Below are positions 9,266-18,985 of a DNA stretch of 64,000 nucleotides, piece after piece. Location of the stretch: positions 1 to 64,000 of the forward strand of contig JAFLDL010000012.1 in NCBI GenBank assembly GCA_017302435.1, read 5' to 3'. The notes beneath the pieces are model-generated. The model saw only the letters and a list, made by a program, of their open reading frames with translations, ran no database searches and was not told the DNA's origin. How positions within the stretch are numbered: position 1 is the first letter of the stretch; the number at the start of each line of letters is the position of its first letter. This DNA comes from Candidatus Accumulibacter necessarius. Its GTDB lineage: Bacteria > Pseudomonadota > Gammaproteobacteria > Burkholderiales > Rhodocyclaceae. A program made the translations under genes and the position numbers.

Positions 9266-10891
9266 TCAGGCGCTGCGCAGCTTCAGCAGCCGCGTCACCC
9301 AGATCGCCGTGAAGGGCAGGATCAGCCCCAGGGCAATCGCAACCATGAAGAGCGCACCAAGGTCGCCGTAATCGGCGGGTACCTTGATCGCGTTGGTCAC
9401 CGGGTCGCGGACCTCGCGGGTGACCTCGAAGATCTGGTTCAGGTACTTGGTGCCGAGTTGCGCGGCCGACAGCGCCAGGTTGGTAAACGAGGCCATCACT
9501 GCGAAGTAGGTGGCTTTCAGGTTGGCCGGCGCCGAATTGGCGATCCAGGCCAGCATCGGCACCATGGCGATCTGCCCGAGGGGCGATTCGAGCGCGGTAT
9601 CGATCAGCGCAATGAAGCGCGCGTCGACGACGCCACCGGTATGTGCCGCGGTCCATTCGTGCAGGCCGTAGTACATGCCGAGCGTCGGCAGGCTGAGCAG
9701 CGTGCCGATGAGCGTCAGGAAGCCGACGATGTAGGCGATCGAACGCTCCCCCATGAAGCGGCGGAAGAGGAACAGGCCGAACAGGGTCAGCACGCTGGCG
9801 ATCAGCGAGAGCTGCGCGAGGAAGGACTGATCGAAGCCCAGCGAGTCAATCATCCACCAGGTCGAGCCGGCGCCGGGACCGGGCATGGCACGGAAGACGA
9901 AGATCACGATCGCTGTCCCGAGCAGGGTGCGCCGCGCGTCCTCGTCCAGCTCCCGGAGCAGCTTCGCCATCAGGAAGGTGATGACGGCGAAGGAGCTGAC
10001 AAAGACGATCTCCTGGCTGAACTCGACCTGCGCGAGACCCACCGAGAGGCTGATGGCAACGAACACCAGGCTGCCGCCGAGAATCCACCAGTTGGGCCTG
10101 ACCGGGTCGAGAGCGGGCTGAAGCATGGTGCGCAGCGCGGCCTCGTCGAAGCCGCGGGCGCGCAGCCGCCGGGCCTCGCGCCGCCTGAGCAGTGTCGCCA
10201 GCAGCACGCCGGCGACCGAGATCGCCGGGATGACCAGCGCCATGCCATAGACCTCGGCGTAGACGGCTGCCTTGGCCGCCTTCGGCAGGCTCTCGACGCC
10301 CTGGAACATGAAGACGTTGACCAGCGAGACGAGAACCCCGCCACCGATGATCGCTACGCGGCCGAGCGTCTGCAGTGTAGTGTTCATCAGCCGTCGCTGT
10401 TCGGGTGGCAGCGGCTGGCCGTGCTCGTCCACCCGTGGCACGGCTTCGACGGTCATCGCATCGGCGACCACGTCCTGCAGGACATAGCCGACCGGCGAGA
10501 GCAGGGCGGAGAGCACGAACCAGCCTTCGAGCGACATCAGCTCGCCCATGCGCAGCGGGCTGGCCACCAGTCCGAGCATGATCAGCAGGCTGGCCGCGAT
10601 CAGTGTCGCACCCAGCCACACCAGTCCGGCCTTGTGCCGCCAGATTAGGTCAACGAGATGGCCGAGCGGCATCTTCAGTGCCCACGGAATACCGGCCCAG
10701 AACCCGAGTGCCGCGAGAAAGGCCGCCGAGAGGCCGAGATACTCCTTGACGAAAAAGGTCCCGACGATACCCGTCAGGCCCGACACGCCGGCTGCGACAT
10801 AGACCATCAGCGGTGGCAGGTAGGAAAGCCGCATTTCACGGCCGAGTTCAAGGATGTTGTCGGCAAACCAGCGGTGGAGGGCGGTGAGCAA
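9266..10891 (-). CDS. BT1-family (folate/biopterin-type) major facilitator transporter
   Basis: Polytopic membrane protein of about 541 residues with roughly 12 hydrophobic segments. The N-terminal part (MRLSYLPPLMVYVAAGVSG, later WALKMPLGHLVD) has the character of the BT1 folate/biopterin transporter family within the MFS, though the substrate here is unknown. The start is uncertain. A TTG at 10891 has CCGGAG upstream and begins the membrane-protein-like sequence LLTALHRWFADNILELG. The frame is open to an ATG at 11005, but those 38 extra residues are Arg/Pro/Cys-rich and look untranslated. It is divergent from the DUF2339 gene. Confidence 0.72.
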   Translation of the reverse strand: MLTALHRWFADNILELGREMRLSYLPPLMVYVAAGVSGLTGIVGTFFVKEYLGLSAAFLAALGFWAGIPWALKMPLGHLVDLIWRHKAGLVWLGATLIAASLLIMLGLVASPLRMGELMSLEGWFVLSALLSPVGYVLQDVVADAMTVEAVPRVDEHGQPLPPEQRRLMNTTLQTLGRVAIIGGGVLVSLVNVFMFQGVESLPKAAKAAVYAEVYGMALVIPAISVAGVLLATLLRRREARRLRARGFDEAALRTMLQPALDPVRPNWWILGGSLVFVAISLSVGLAQVEFSQEIVFVSSFAVITFLMAKLLRELDEDARRTLLGTAIVIFVFRAMPGPGAGSTWWMIDSLGFDQSFLAQLSLIASVLTLFGLFLFRRFMGERSIAYIVGFLTLIGTLLSLPTLGMYYGLHEWTAAHTGGVVDARFIALIDTALESPLGQIAMVPMLAWIANSAPANLKATYFAVMASFTNLALSAAQLGTKYLNQIFEVTREVRDPVTNAIKVPADYGDLGALFMVAIALGLILPFTAIWVTRLLKLRSA

Positions 10892-11269
10892 GACGGGACT
10901 CCGGCAGTTGGGTGGGTGGAGGAAGCGGCGGCAGACCCCGCCCGAACGGCAAGGGGTGCGCTGCCGCCAGGCCGGGGGGCACGTTGCTCCACCGGCTGGC
11001 GTCATTGTGCCTGACGGTGACCGATTGCGGGAAGGCCGTGTTCACCCGCGCCAGCCGTCGGGCGAGCCGGAACCGCGCTGGCGCAGGAATGATGGAACGG
11101 CCGGCGGCAGTTGTCGTCGATCGACCGGCCGGCTTCACCGACCTGCCATGCCGACCGCTGCCGTCAAGCCCCCCGCTTCGGCTCTGGCCGATGGAGCGAG
11201 CGCATTTCGCTGCTAGACTTCGCCTACGCGACCGGCGACAGGCGGCAGGCATCGGGGAGGGCAGCACAG
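10892..11269. other. 378-base divergent intergenic region
   Basis: This lies between the BT1-type transporter (minus) and the DUF2339 gene (plus) and should hold both promoters. I see no RNA gene, strong repeat or convincing small open frame in it. Confidence 0.5.
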
Positions 11270-14077
11270 ATGTGGTTCTTGTGGGCAGTACTGGGGGCGC
11301 TTCTGGCCGGGCAGATCTGGTCTGGCCTGTGGATCATTGGTGCGCTGCTCGGCGGCATACTCGGCTGGTCGCTGGGCAGTCGGGCGCGGCAAGCAGAGGC
11401 CGAGCGTTTCCGGCTGATCGACCAACGCCTGCAGCGGGTCGAAGCTGTGCTCGAGCGCCTCGAGCAGCGTCAGGCGGCTGAGGGCATCGGGCGACCGGAT
11501 GCGGCACCGGCGCAGCCGGTTCGATCCCCGGCGCAAGAGCCGGCGCCGGTTGCCATGGCCGAAGCCGTTCAAGCGTCTGCGGCGGCGTCGGTCAGCGGGC
11601 TGCCGGAAGCCGACGGGCAGCCGGCAGCGGCCGACGACGAACTGGCGGAAGCGGCCGCGGCAGAGCAGGGGACGCGGCCACCCGCACCGGCCCGCGCACC
11701 GACGCCCGCGCCGCGACCGCCGTTGCGCGGCCAGCAGTCGACGTTGCCGGAGATCCGGCCCTCGCCGGTCCGTGATTGGTTGCTGCGCGGCAATGTCATG
11801 GCCCGCGCCGGCGTCGTGATCCTGTTCTTCGGCGTCGCTTTCCTGCTCAAGTACACCTACCAGCACGTCCACGTCCCGATCGAACTTCGCCTGGCCGGGG
11901 TGGCGCTTGCCGCCGTGGCGCTGCTGCTCATCGGCTGGCGCCTCCGGCGCAGCCGCGAAGGCTACGCGCTGGCGCTGCAGGGGGGTGGCGTCGGCCTGCT
12001 CTACCTGACCATCTTCGCTGCCCTGCGGCTGTTCGGGGTGCTTCCCGCCGGGCCGGCCTTCGCGCTGCTGCTCGCCGTCGCGGCGCTCTCGGCGATGCTG
12101 GCGGTGCTGCAGAATTCGCTGGCCCTGGCGGTGCTCGGCGCCTCGGGCGGCTTCCTGGCGCCGATCCTCGCCTCGACCGGCGAGGGTAGTCACGTGGCGC
12201 TGTTCGGCTACTACGCCGTGCTCAATGCGGGCATCCTGGCGATTGCCTGGTTCAGGGCCTGGCGGCTGCTCAACCTGGTCGGCTTTGCTTTCACCTTCGG
12301 CATCGCCACGCTCTGGGGTGTACTGAGTTACCGGCCGGAGCTCTATGCGTCCACCGAACCCTTCCTGGTTCTGTTCTTCCTGATGTATGTGGCCATCCCG
12401 GTGCTGTTTTCGCGCCGGGAGGCAGGTTCGGTCGAACGTCACCTGGATACCACGCTGATCTTCGGCGTGCCCCTGATCGCCTTCGGTCTGCAGGTCGCCC
12501 TGGTGCGTGAGTTTGCCTACGGATCGGCCTGGAGCGCGCTCGCCCTGGGCACTTTCTACCTGCTGCTGGCGCGCACGCTGTGGTCGCGCCGCGGCGAGGG
12601 GCAACGCGTGCTGGTCGAGGCATTTCTCGCCCTCGGCGTGGTATTCGCGACACTCGCCATCCCGCTCGCCTTCGATGGGCGCTGGACCTCGGCGGCCTGG
12701 GCCATTGAGGGCGCGGCGATGCTGTGGGTGGGTGTGCGCCAGCAACGGCTGCCGCCGCGCCTGTTTGGCATCCTGCTCCAGTTCCTTGCCGGTGCCTTCT
12801 ACCTGCACGACCTGCAGACTGCGTCGGGCGATTGGCCGCTGCTCAACAGTGCCTTTCTCGGTGCCCTGCTGCTGGCGCTGGCCGGGCTGTTCTGCGCCTG
12901 GTTGCTGCAACGGCAACGGCAGGAACTGCACCCGGCAGAGCGCTGGCTGGGGCAACTGCTGTTCGCCTGGGGCGTCGCCTGGTGGGCGGCTGGCGGCCTG
13001 CGCGAGATCGACCGCCATGTGCGCCACGCGCTGCAGGGGAACGCGGCGTTGGTCTTCTTCACCGCCTCGTGCCTGGCTTTCAGCGCCCTCGAGCGGCGCC
13101 TGCACTGGCCGCAGGCGCGCTACCCGGCGCTGGCGCTGCTGCCCCTGATGATCCTGCTGGCGCTCGCCAGCAGCTTGCGCGATGCCCATCCCTTCGCGCA
13201 TCTCGGTTACCTCGCCTGGCCGCTGGCCTTCGCCGCCCACTTTTTCCTGCTGTACCGGCATGAGGCGGTGGGCAAACGCCACCTGGCGTGGCTGCATGCC
13301 GCCGGGCTGTGGTTGCTGGCGGCGCTGGGGGCGTGGCAGGTGGCCTGGGCGATCGACCACTGGGTGGCCGGGCGGGCGGCGTGGCCGCTGATCGCCTGGG
13401 CACTGGTGCCCGGTACGCTGCTCGCCCTGCTGGCGCTGCGTGGCGACCGTATCCGCTGGCCGGTCGCGGCGCACCTGGCGACTTACCTGGTGCCGGGAGC
13501 GGCGCCGCTGGCGGCTTTTCTCGCCGCCTGGTTCGTTTTCGGCAACATCGTTTCGGACGGCAATCCCTGGCCGCTGCCCTACCTGCCAGTGCTGAATCCG
13601 CTCGACCTGGCGCAGGCGGGCGCCTTGCTGGCAGTCGGCACTTGGTTCGTCGAAGTCCGCCGGCGCCGGCTGCCGCCCGTCGCCGCGCTGCCACTGCCGG
13701 TGGCCTGGAGCCTGGCCGGCGCAGCGGCGTTCCTGTGGGCGAACGCGGTGCTGCTGCGGACGCTGCACCACTGGGCAGGGGTGCCGCTCGATCCCGGGCC
13801 GATGTTGCGCTCGGATCTGGTGCAGGCTTCGCTGTCATTGTTCTGGACGCTGATGGCGCTGGCCGCAATGGTCGTCGCCACCCGCCGGGCGTGGCGCCCG
13901 CTGTGGCTGACGGGAGCCGGACTGATGGCGGTGGTGGTTGGTAAGCTGCTGCTCGTCGACCTGTCGAACGCGGGCACGATCGAGCGCATCGTGTCATTCC
14001 TTGGCGTCGGCGTGCTGATGCTGGTCATTGGCTACCTGGCGCCGGTGCCACCGGTCAGGGAAGGACGTGCGGAATGA
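11270..14077 (+). CDS. DUF2339 polytopic membrane protein
   Basis: Integral membrane protein of 935 residues. It begins with two short hydrophobic segments, then a coiled-coil-like stretch (about 35-65, RLIDQRLQRVEAVLERLEQRQ in part). An Ala/Pro-rich linker (about 85-170) follows, and then some twenty closely spaced transmembrane helices to the end. This is the usual DUF2339 layout; the family has no defined function. ATG 11270 has GGGAGG upstream; the frame opens at 11111 but the extra 53 residues lack similarity. The gene ends in an ATGA overlap with the DUF3999 gene, a pairing seen in many proteobacteria, so the products probably act together in the envelope. Confidence 0.85.
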   Translation: MWFLWAVLGALLAGQIWSGLWIIGALLGGILGWSLGSRARQAEAERFRLIDQRLQRVEAVLERLEQRQAAEGIGRPDAAPAQPVRSPAQEPAPVAMAEAVQASAAASVSGLPEADGQPAAADDELAEAAAAEQGTRPPAPARAPTPAPRPPLRGQQSTLPEIRPSPVRDWLLRGNVMARAGVVILFFGVAFLLKYTYQHVHVPIELRLAGVALAAVALLLIGWRLRRSREGYALALQGGGVGLLYLTIFAALRLFGVLPAGPAFALLLAVAALSAMLAVLQNSLALAVLGASGGFLAPILASTGEGSHVALFGYYAVLNAGILAIAWFRAWRLLNLVGFAFTFGIATLWGVLSYRPELYASTEPFLVLFFLMYVAIPVLFSRREAGSVERHLDTTLIFGVPLIAFGLQVALVREFAYGSAWSALALGTFYLLLARTLWSRRGEGQRVLVEAFLALGVVFATLAIPLAFDGRWTSAAWAIEGAAMLWVGVRQQRLPPRLFGILLQFLAGAFYLHDLQTASGDWPLLNSAFLGALLLALAGLFCAWLLQRQRQELHPAERWLGQLLFAWGVAWWAAGGLREIDRHVRHALQGNAALVFFTASCLAFSALERRLHWPQARYPALALLPLMILLALASSLRDAHPFAHLGYLAWPLAFAAHFFLLYRHEAVGKRHLAWLHAAGLWLLAALGAWQVAWAIDHWVAGRAAWPLIAWALVPGTLLALLALRGDRIRWPVAAHLATYLVPGAAPLAAFLAAWFVFGNIVSDGNPWPLPYLPVLNPLDLAQAGALLAVGTWFVEVRRRRLPPVAALPLPVAWSLAGAAAFLWANAVLLRTLHHWAGVPLDPGPMLRSDLVQASLSLFWTLMALAAMVVATRRAWRPLWLTGAGLMAVVVGKLLLVDLSNAGTIERIVSFLGVGVLMLVIGYLAPVPPVREGRAE

Positions 14078-15477
14078 GATCACTCGCTGCCTGGGGGTTG
14101 CTCCTGCTGACTGGCCTGGCGGTTGCCGAGGCACCCGCCGACTTCGCCTTCGGCGTCCCGCTCGCGGCCAGCGGCCCGCAGGCACTGTTTCAGGTCGAGC
14201 TGCCGCCGGCCGTGTACGAGGGCGTGGTGCGCGCCGACCTCGCCGACCTGCGGATGTTCAATGCCTCCGGCGAGCCCGTGCCGCATGCCTTCCTGCCGCG
14301 GCCGGTCCCCGTGCGCGAGAAGCAGCCGCTGCTGCCGCTGCCTTTTTTTGCCCTGCGCGGCGCCGCCGGCAGCGGTGTCGAGGGGCTCGAAGTACGCATC
14401 GAACGCCAGACGGGGAGGGCGGTAGTGACCATGCACGGCGGCGAGCCGAAGCCGCTGCGCGACGCCACGCTGCTCGGTTACCTGGTCGATGCCGCGGCGC
14501 TGCAGCAGCCGCTGCAGGCGCTGGTTCTGGAACTGCCAGGCGGCGCCGACAACGTCGTCAGCAGGCTGCGCGTCGATGCCAGCGATGACCTGGCACGCTG
14601 GCAGATGCTGGTGGCCGACGCGCCCGTGCTGCGGCTGGCGGCCGGAGGGCAAAGGCTAGAGCAACTGCGGGTGGAGTTTTCGCCGCGTCGGGCCAAGTAC
14701 TTTCGTCTGTCCTGGCCGCCACCCGCGCCAGCCGTGGAGCTGGCCGGTCTTGCTGGCCAGCCGGGCGAGGCGGTGGTCGAGGCGCCGCGACGCTGGAAGC
14801 AGGTGGTCGGGAGCGCGGTCAGCGACAAGGCCGGCGAATACGCTTTCGACCTCGGTGGCCAGTTCCCGGTGGATCGCCTGCGTCTGCTCCTGCCGCAGCC
14901 CAATACCGTCGCCGCGGTCGAAGTCCTGTCGCGCGCCCGCGGCAGCGACCCCTGGCAGCGGGTCGCGCTGAGCAGCGTTTACCGGCTCGGCGCGACTGAT
15001 CAGGAGGTGGTCAACCCGGACATCGTGACCGCAACAGTGCCCCATCGCTACTGGCTGCTGCGCGTCGATCAGCGCGGTGGTGGCCTCGGCGCCGGGGTAC
15101 CCGTTCTGGCCGCCGGCTGGGTACCACAGCGCCTGGTTTTCACCGCCCGCGGCGCGGCACCGTTTCAACTCGCCTACGGCAGCAGCAGCGCCGGACCGGC
15201 TGCCTACCCGATCGCGACGCTGATACCCGGCTACCGCGCCGAGGACGAGGACCGGGCGGGCGCCTTGCCGATCGGCCGCGCCAGCAGCGGCAGCCCGTAC
15301 CTGCTGGCCGGCGAGAGCGCGACGCGCGTGGCGATCGACTGGCAGCGCTGGACCTTGTGGGGCAGCCTGCTGCTCGGGGTAGCCCTGCTGGCCTGGATGG
15401 CCCTGCGGCTCGCGCGGCAGGTCTCGCGGTCGGAGCCGGAACGACCCGGGAGCGGGCCGGGCAAGGACGGCGACTGA
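14074..15477 (+). CDS. DUF3999 exported, membrane-anchored protein
   Basis: Protein of 467 residues with a signal peptide (about 1-18, cleavage near AVAEA), a long beta-rich periplasmic part, and one C-terminal transmembrane helix (about 427-447) followed by a basic cytoplasmic tail. This matches DUF3999. It overlaps the DUF2339 gene by 4 bases (ATGA), so translation is coupled. A joint envelope role is inferred from this conserved pairing; the biochemical function is unknown. Confidence 0.85.
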   Translation: MRSLAAWGLLLLTGLAVAEAPADFAFGVPLAASGPQALFQVELPPAVYEGVVRADLADLRMFNASGEPVPHAFLPRPVPVREKQPLLPLPFFALRGAAGSGVEGLEVRIERQTGRAVVTMHGGEPKPLRDATLLGYLVDAAALQQPLQALVLELPGGADNVVSRLRVDASDDLARWQMLVADAPVLRLAAGGQRLEQLRVEFSPRRAKYFRLSWPPPAPAVELAGLAGQPGEAVVEAPRRWKQVVGSAVSDKAGEYAFDLGGQFPVDRLRLLLPQPNTVAAVEVLSRARGSDPWQRVALSSVYRLGATDQEVVNPDIVTATVPHRYWLLRVDQRGGGLGAGVPVLAAGWVPQRLVFTARGAAPFQLAYGSSSAGPAAYPIATLIPGYRAEDEDRAGALPIGRASSGSPYLLAGESATRVAIDWQRWTLWGSLLLGVALLAWMALRLARQVSRSEPERPGSGPGKDGD

Positions 15478-15775
15478 TCTTTGCCGGCGCTACCCGGAAT
15501 CGGATCCGGTTCGGCCTGACCGCGACCCTCAGCATCCACCCGACGATTCACCGCGATGGCGTTGCCATCGCTGCGCATGCCGTTGCGGGGCCAGCCCACG
15601 AGCAGAAGCGAGTCCGCCGTGTCGGAATTCTTTACAGTTGCCGCAGTCAGCAATTGGCTCAGCGCCGCAAATAGTTGAATTGTATTGTCAACTTAAAATG
15701 AGCACGAGTCTTGCTTTTTAATGATCGGCAGATCCCTTGCCTGAAAACCCGTACTGGTTGAAATTGGAGGAAATC

Positions 15776-16408
15776 ATGAACAAATCTCGCTCGGTTCATT
15801 GTGCCTTGACGGCCGTCGTCCTCTCACTACTGACTCTCGGCGCCGTACCATCGGCGCAGGCCACACCAATTCCTTACTACGCCGTGCTCGACGGCGCGTC
15901 GGAAAATCCCCCGAATGCGTCATCGGGCCAGGGTACGGCCCTCGTGATCTACGATAGCGTCTTGCATACGCTTTCGTTGCACGTCACGTTCAGCGGCCTG
16001 ACTGGCAACGCCACGGCAGCGCATATCCACTGCTGCATCGCGAGTCCGGGCAATGTGGGTGTGGCCACCACGACGCCAACGTTTCCCGGTTTTCCTGACG
16101 GGGTTACGAGCGGCGCTTACAACAATACCTTCGACCTGACCCAGGCAGCCTCCTTCAATGCGGCCTTTGTGACCAACAATGGCAGCACGCTAGCAGGTGC
16201 GGAAGCCGCCCTCGCCCTGGGGCTGGCGGAAGGCAAAGCGTACCTCAACATTCACACCACTTTTGCTCCAGGCGGTGAAATCCGCGGCTTCCTGAATGAG
16301 GTGCCGGAACCGGCCTCCCTGGCACTGCTGGGTGCCGGCCTCTTTGGAATCGCCGCATCACGCCGGCGCACCCTGCAGCCGAAGCATACTCTCGTTGGTA
16401 CAGTTTGA
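15776..16408 (+). CDS. CHRD-domain PEP-CTERM sorted protein
   Basis: Exported protein of 210 residues. It has a signal peptide (about 1-28, ending SAQA) and a CHRD domain with the characteristic HIHC (about 82) and YLNIHTTFAPGGEIRGFL. A C-terminal PEP-CTERM signal (VPEPASLALLGAGLFGIAA then RRR) should be cut by exosortase and direct the protein to the cell surface or matrix. ATG 15776 follows GGAGG by 6 bases. Another PEP-CTERM gene follows after 275 bases. No exosortase gene is in the window. Confidence 0.88.
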   Translation: MNKSRSVHCALTAVVLSLLTLGAVPSAQATPIPYYAVLDGASENPPNASSGQGTALVIYDSVLHTLSLHVTFSGLTGNATAAHIHCCIASPGNVGVATTTPTFPGFPDGVTSGAYNNTFDLTQAASFNAAFVTNNGSTLAGAEAALALGLAEGKAYLNIHTTFAPGGEIRGFLNEVPEPASLALLGAGLFGIAASRRRTLQPKHTLVGTV

Positions 16409-16420
16409 TTCCCTATCATT

Positions 16421-16454
16421 CGATCACGAAGGCGATCACGAAGGCGATCACGAA
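16421..16454. repeat. 12-bp tandem repeat, about 2.8 copies
   Basis: The unit CGATCACGAAGG repeats at 16421, 16433 and 16445 (last copy partial) just after the CHRD PEP-CTERM gene. On the minus strand it encodes repeated FVIA within a short frame that has no other support. Confidence 0.8.
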
Positions 16455-16683
16455 CAAGCTGAACAAACCGGAGTTGCTCGAAAACAGCAGCTTCCGACCC
16501 ATCCTCTTACCACCGATTTGCATTGCCCGTCTTCGAAGCAGTAGATAAACAAAGAGCCGCAAGTAAGCACGGTTGATTTTAACTTTAGTGAGAATAGTCA
16601 ATCGATTCGGCTAGTTGATTCATCATTCCTCAGGTTGGCCCCATTGATTCGCTTTGGGAACTTTACTTGGAAGGACTAATTAG

Positions 16684-17502
16684 ATGAAGATCAAATCACT
16701 GATGCTGGGTATCGTGGTAGCAGCAAGCCTGGGCAGCACCGCGGAGGCGACAAACCTGGTCCTGAATGGCAGCTTCGATAAACCAGGCGACACTAGTACC
16801 GTCAACTTTTTCTGCAATAGCCCATTTTTTTGTGGCAACCCTTATCCAGCAGCCGGTTATATCCCGAATTGGGATGTTCACGGGGCGACCGGTAGTACCA
16901 CATACAATGTTGTTTATATCTACGACAACCTCGCCGATGCAAGCTTACCCCCATTCATGCCGCCATCGTATTATTGCAATCCGGCATTAGGCTTTGTAAG
17001 CGGCAACAATTGCGTGAACCCAGACGGCACCGGCCATTTCATTAATCTGGATGGTGATCCCAGTTTCCAGGGAGCCATTAGTCAATCGATCAATGGTTTG
17101 GTGCAAGGTCAGCAATACAAGCTAAGTTTCAGTTGGGGGGCCGTGCAACGTGATAATGAAACTGGTGCAATAACGGATAATTATCTGGACGTAAGTCTGG
17201 GCGATCAGCACTTTTTCACTCAAAACATACCTCCAAGTTTGGTTGGCGTAAATCTCCCTGAGCAAGGGTTTTCTGGCTGGTTTACTACGAGCCATATCTT
17301 CACATGGAATGGTACCGGAGGTAACGTGCTGAACTTTCTGGCTCATGGAAAGCCCGGTGGTCACCCTCCCAGCATAAACCTCGATGGAATTTCGCTGACT
17401 GCGGTTCCCGAACCGACTACCTGGGCACTGCTGATCGCCGGCGGCTTCGGCCTGCTGGGTGTCGGCGCGCGTCGCCGTCGCCAGACGGCCGTTGCCGACT
17501 GA
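16684..17502 (+). CDS. PEPxxWA-CTERM sorted exported protein, DUF642-like
   Basis: Exported protein of 272 residues with a signal peptide (about 1-22) and a mature start NLVLNGSFDKPG typical of DUF642/carbohydrate-binding-like exported proteins. The body is beta-rich with several cysteines. The C-terminal sorting signal VPEPTTWALLIAGGFGLLG plus RRRR is the PEPxxWA variant of PEP-CTERM. Base composition is visibly lower in GC than in flanking genes, which may reflect acquisition. AAGGA lies upstream of the ATG. A good terminator follows. Confidence 0.85.
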   Translation: MKIKSLMLGIVVAASLGSTAEATNLVLNGSFDKPGDTSTVNFFCNSPFFCGNPYPAAGYIPNWDVHGATGSTTYNVVYIYDNLADASLPPFMPPSYYCNPALGFVSGNNCVNPDGTGHFINLDGDPSFQGAISQSINGLVQGQQYKLSFSWGAVQRDNETGAITDNYLDVSLGDQHFFTQNIPPSLVGVNLPEQGFSGWFTTSHIFTWNGTGGNVLNFLAHGKPGGHPPSINLDGISLTAVPEPTTWALLIAGGFGLLGVGARRRRQTAVAD

Positions 17503-17526
17503 GCAGCGTGGATGGGTAGATCGTCC

Positions 17527-17555
17527 CGGGCGCGGAAAATTGCGCCCGCGGTTTT
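17527..17555 (+). terminator. rho-independent terminator after the PEPxxWA-CTERM gene
   Basis: A 7-bp GC stem (CGGGCGC / GCGCCCG) with an 8-nt loop is followed by CGGTTTTCC. It sits 24 bases after the stop codon. Confidence 0.7.
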
Positions 17556-17576
17556 CCTTGACTGCGTGAAAGGCTG

Positions 17577-18416
17577 ATGACCCTGCTTTCCAGCTTGCCT
17601 CCTGAGATCGTCCGTTTTGTCGTGGACGTGTTGCGGTTGTGCCTCTGGCTGATGCTGCTGATTGCCCTATTTGTGCCTCTGGAGCGACTGTTCGCGCAGC
17701 GTCCGTCGAAATTTCTGCGGCCGCAGATCGGCAATGACCTGGCGTATTATTTTCTCAGCAGCCTGCTCCCGGCGGCATTGATGAGCGTGCCGCTGGCGGT
17801 GCTGGCAACGGTGGTGCAAAAGGTCTTGCCCGCAGGCTTCCATGACAGCGTACAGGGACTGCCGCTGTGGCTCACCATTTTCGCCGGGCTGATCGTCGCC
17901 GATATCGGTTCCTATTGGGGCCATCGGCTCAGTCATGAAATCGGGTTTTTGTGGCGGTTTCACGCGATACACCATAGCGCTGAACATATCGATTTTCTGG
18001 TCAATGGCCGCGCCCATCCGATCGACATGGTGGTGACGCGAATGTCCGGGCTGCTGCCGCTGTATATCCTGGGCCTCGGGAGCGCCGGACCGGCGGGCAG
18101 CATGCTGCCGGTCGCGATCACGTTGATCGGCACCTTCATGGGTTTTTTCCTGCATGCCAATGTGCGCTTGCGATTTGGACCGCTGGAGTGGCTGGTAGCG
18201 ACACCGGCGTTCCACCATTGGCATCACAGCAGGACTGACCATATTGACCATAATTACGCTGCGACCTTCCCATGGATCGACCGGATGTTCGGCACGCTCT
18301 ATCTGCCGGCGCATTTCCCGGCGGACTATGGAATCCAGACGCCAATGCCAGCAACGCTGATCGGGCAGTTGCTATCGCCGATGGAGAGCCCAACGGTGGT
18401 GCAGCCACGAAAGTGA
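17577..18416 (+). CDS. sterol desaturase / fatty acid hydroxylase family membrane protein
   Basis: Membrane protein of 279 residues in the fatty-acid hydroxylase superfamily, di-iron enzymes that hydroxylate or desaturate lipids. Histidine clusters are in the expected order: GHRLSHE (about 114-120), HAIHHS (about 129-134), and HHWHHS (about 213-218) with a downstream HNY. Four or so hydrophobic segments flank them. All iron ligands appear present, so activity is likely; the substrate cannot be told from sequence. Confidence 0.85.
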   Translation: MTLLSSLPPEIVRFVVDVLRLCLWLMLLIALFVPLERLFAQRPSKFLRPQIGNDLAYYFLSSLLPAALMSVPLAVLATVVQKVLPAGFHDSVQGLPLWLTIFAGLIVADIGSYWGHRLSHEIGFLWRFHAIHHSAEHIDFLVNGRAHPIDMVVTRMSGLLPLYILGLGSAGPAGSMLPVAITLIGTFMGFFLHANVRLRFGPLEWLVATPAFHHWHHSRTDHIDHNYAATFPWIDRMFGTLYLPAHFPADYGIQTPMPATLIGQLLSPMESPTVVQPRK

Positions 18417-18556
18417 CTGGGTCCGGCGTTGCGCACAGGACTCTCGTTGCCTGCACCCCGCATTGGCTGCACCGCGCAAGGGCACCCGACTACGCGCAAC
18501 TTCCTTGTGCGTTGACGCTCACGAAACCTTGCACTTTTGCGCTCACCAGAACTGAG

Positions 18557-18985
18557 CTACGCCAGGATGGAAGCAATCCCGCCCTCCCTGGCCCGCTCGA
18601 TTCGCACGTGCAGCTGCAAGGCCGTGGAGAAGTAATACAGCGATGGATTGTCGACCACCCTGCGAAACTCACGCTCGCTGATCGGGATGGTCGTGCTGCC
18701 GACCCGGTAGTAGAACCCGTCGTCCTGCTCGATCGCCTCGGCCCAGTAGTTGTTTTCGTCGTCGGGCGGGTCGAGCGACGCCGCCGGGCTGCCTGAAAGG
18801 CGGGCAATCCGGTTCTTCTCCCGCAGGGTCGCCGTCTGCGGCGTCCCGATTCTCAGGCGCGTGACTCGCCCGGGCCGTGGCCCGTCCTCGTCGGAGCCTC
18901 CATGGCTTGCGGCAAGCGCCCGGGAAGGCGTGGCAAACAGACTGGCAAGAAGCGCGGCGACCTTGGCATACTGACGGCGATTCAT
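18557..18985 (-). CDS. hypothetical exported protein
   Basis: Protein of 142 residues with a Sec-type signal peptide (about 1-26, ending SRALA). The mature part is hydrophilic and contains ENNYWAEAIEQDDGFYYRVG and a segment about putative position preferences (PISEREFRRVVDN). I recognise no domain. Reading-frame composition and a clean signal peptide support a real gene. It converges with the hydroxylase gene. Confidence 0.6.
   Translation of the reverse strand: MNRRQYAKVAALLASLFATPSRALAASHGGSDEDGPRPGRVTRLRIGTPQTATLREKNRIARLSGSPAASLDPPDDENNYWAEAIEQDDGFYYRVGSTTIPISEREFRRVVDNPSLYYFSTALQLHVRIERAREGGIASILA

Noticed and set aside
11213-13771. 852-codon minus-strand frame opposite the DUF2339 gene
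   Set aside because: Gln/Arg-rich antisense of a long membrane protein; no domain and no ribosome site.
16416-16601. 61-codon minus-strand frame ending in repeated FVIA
   Set aside because: Its hydrophobic repeat is produced by the 12-bp tandem repeat and it has no independent support.
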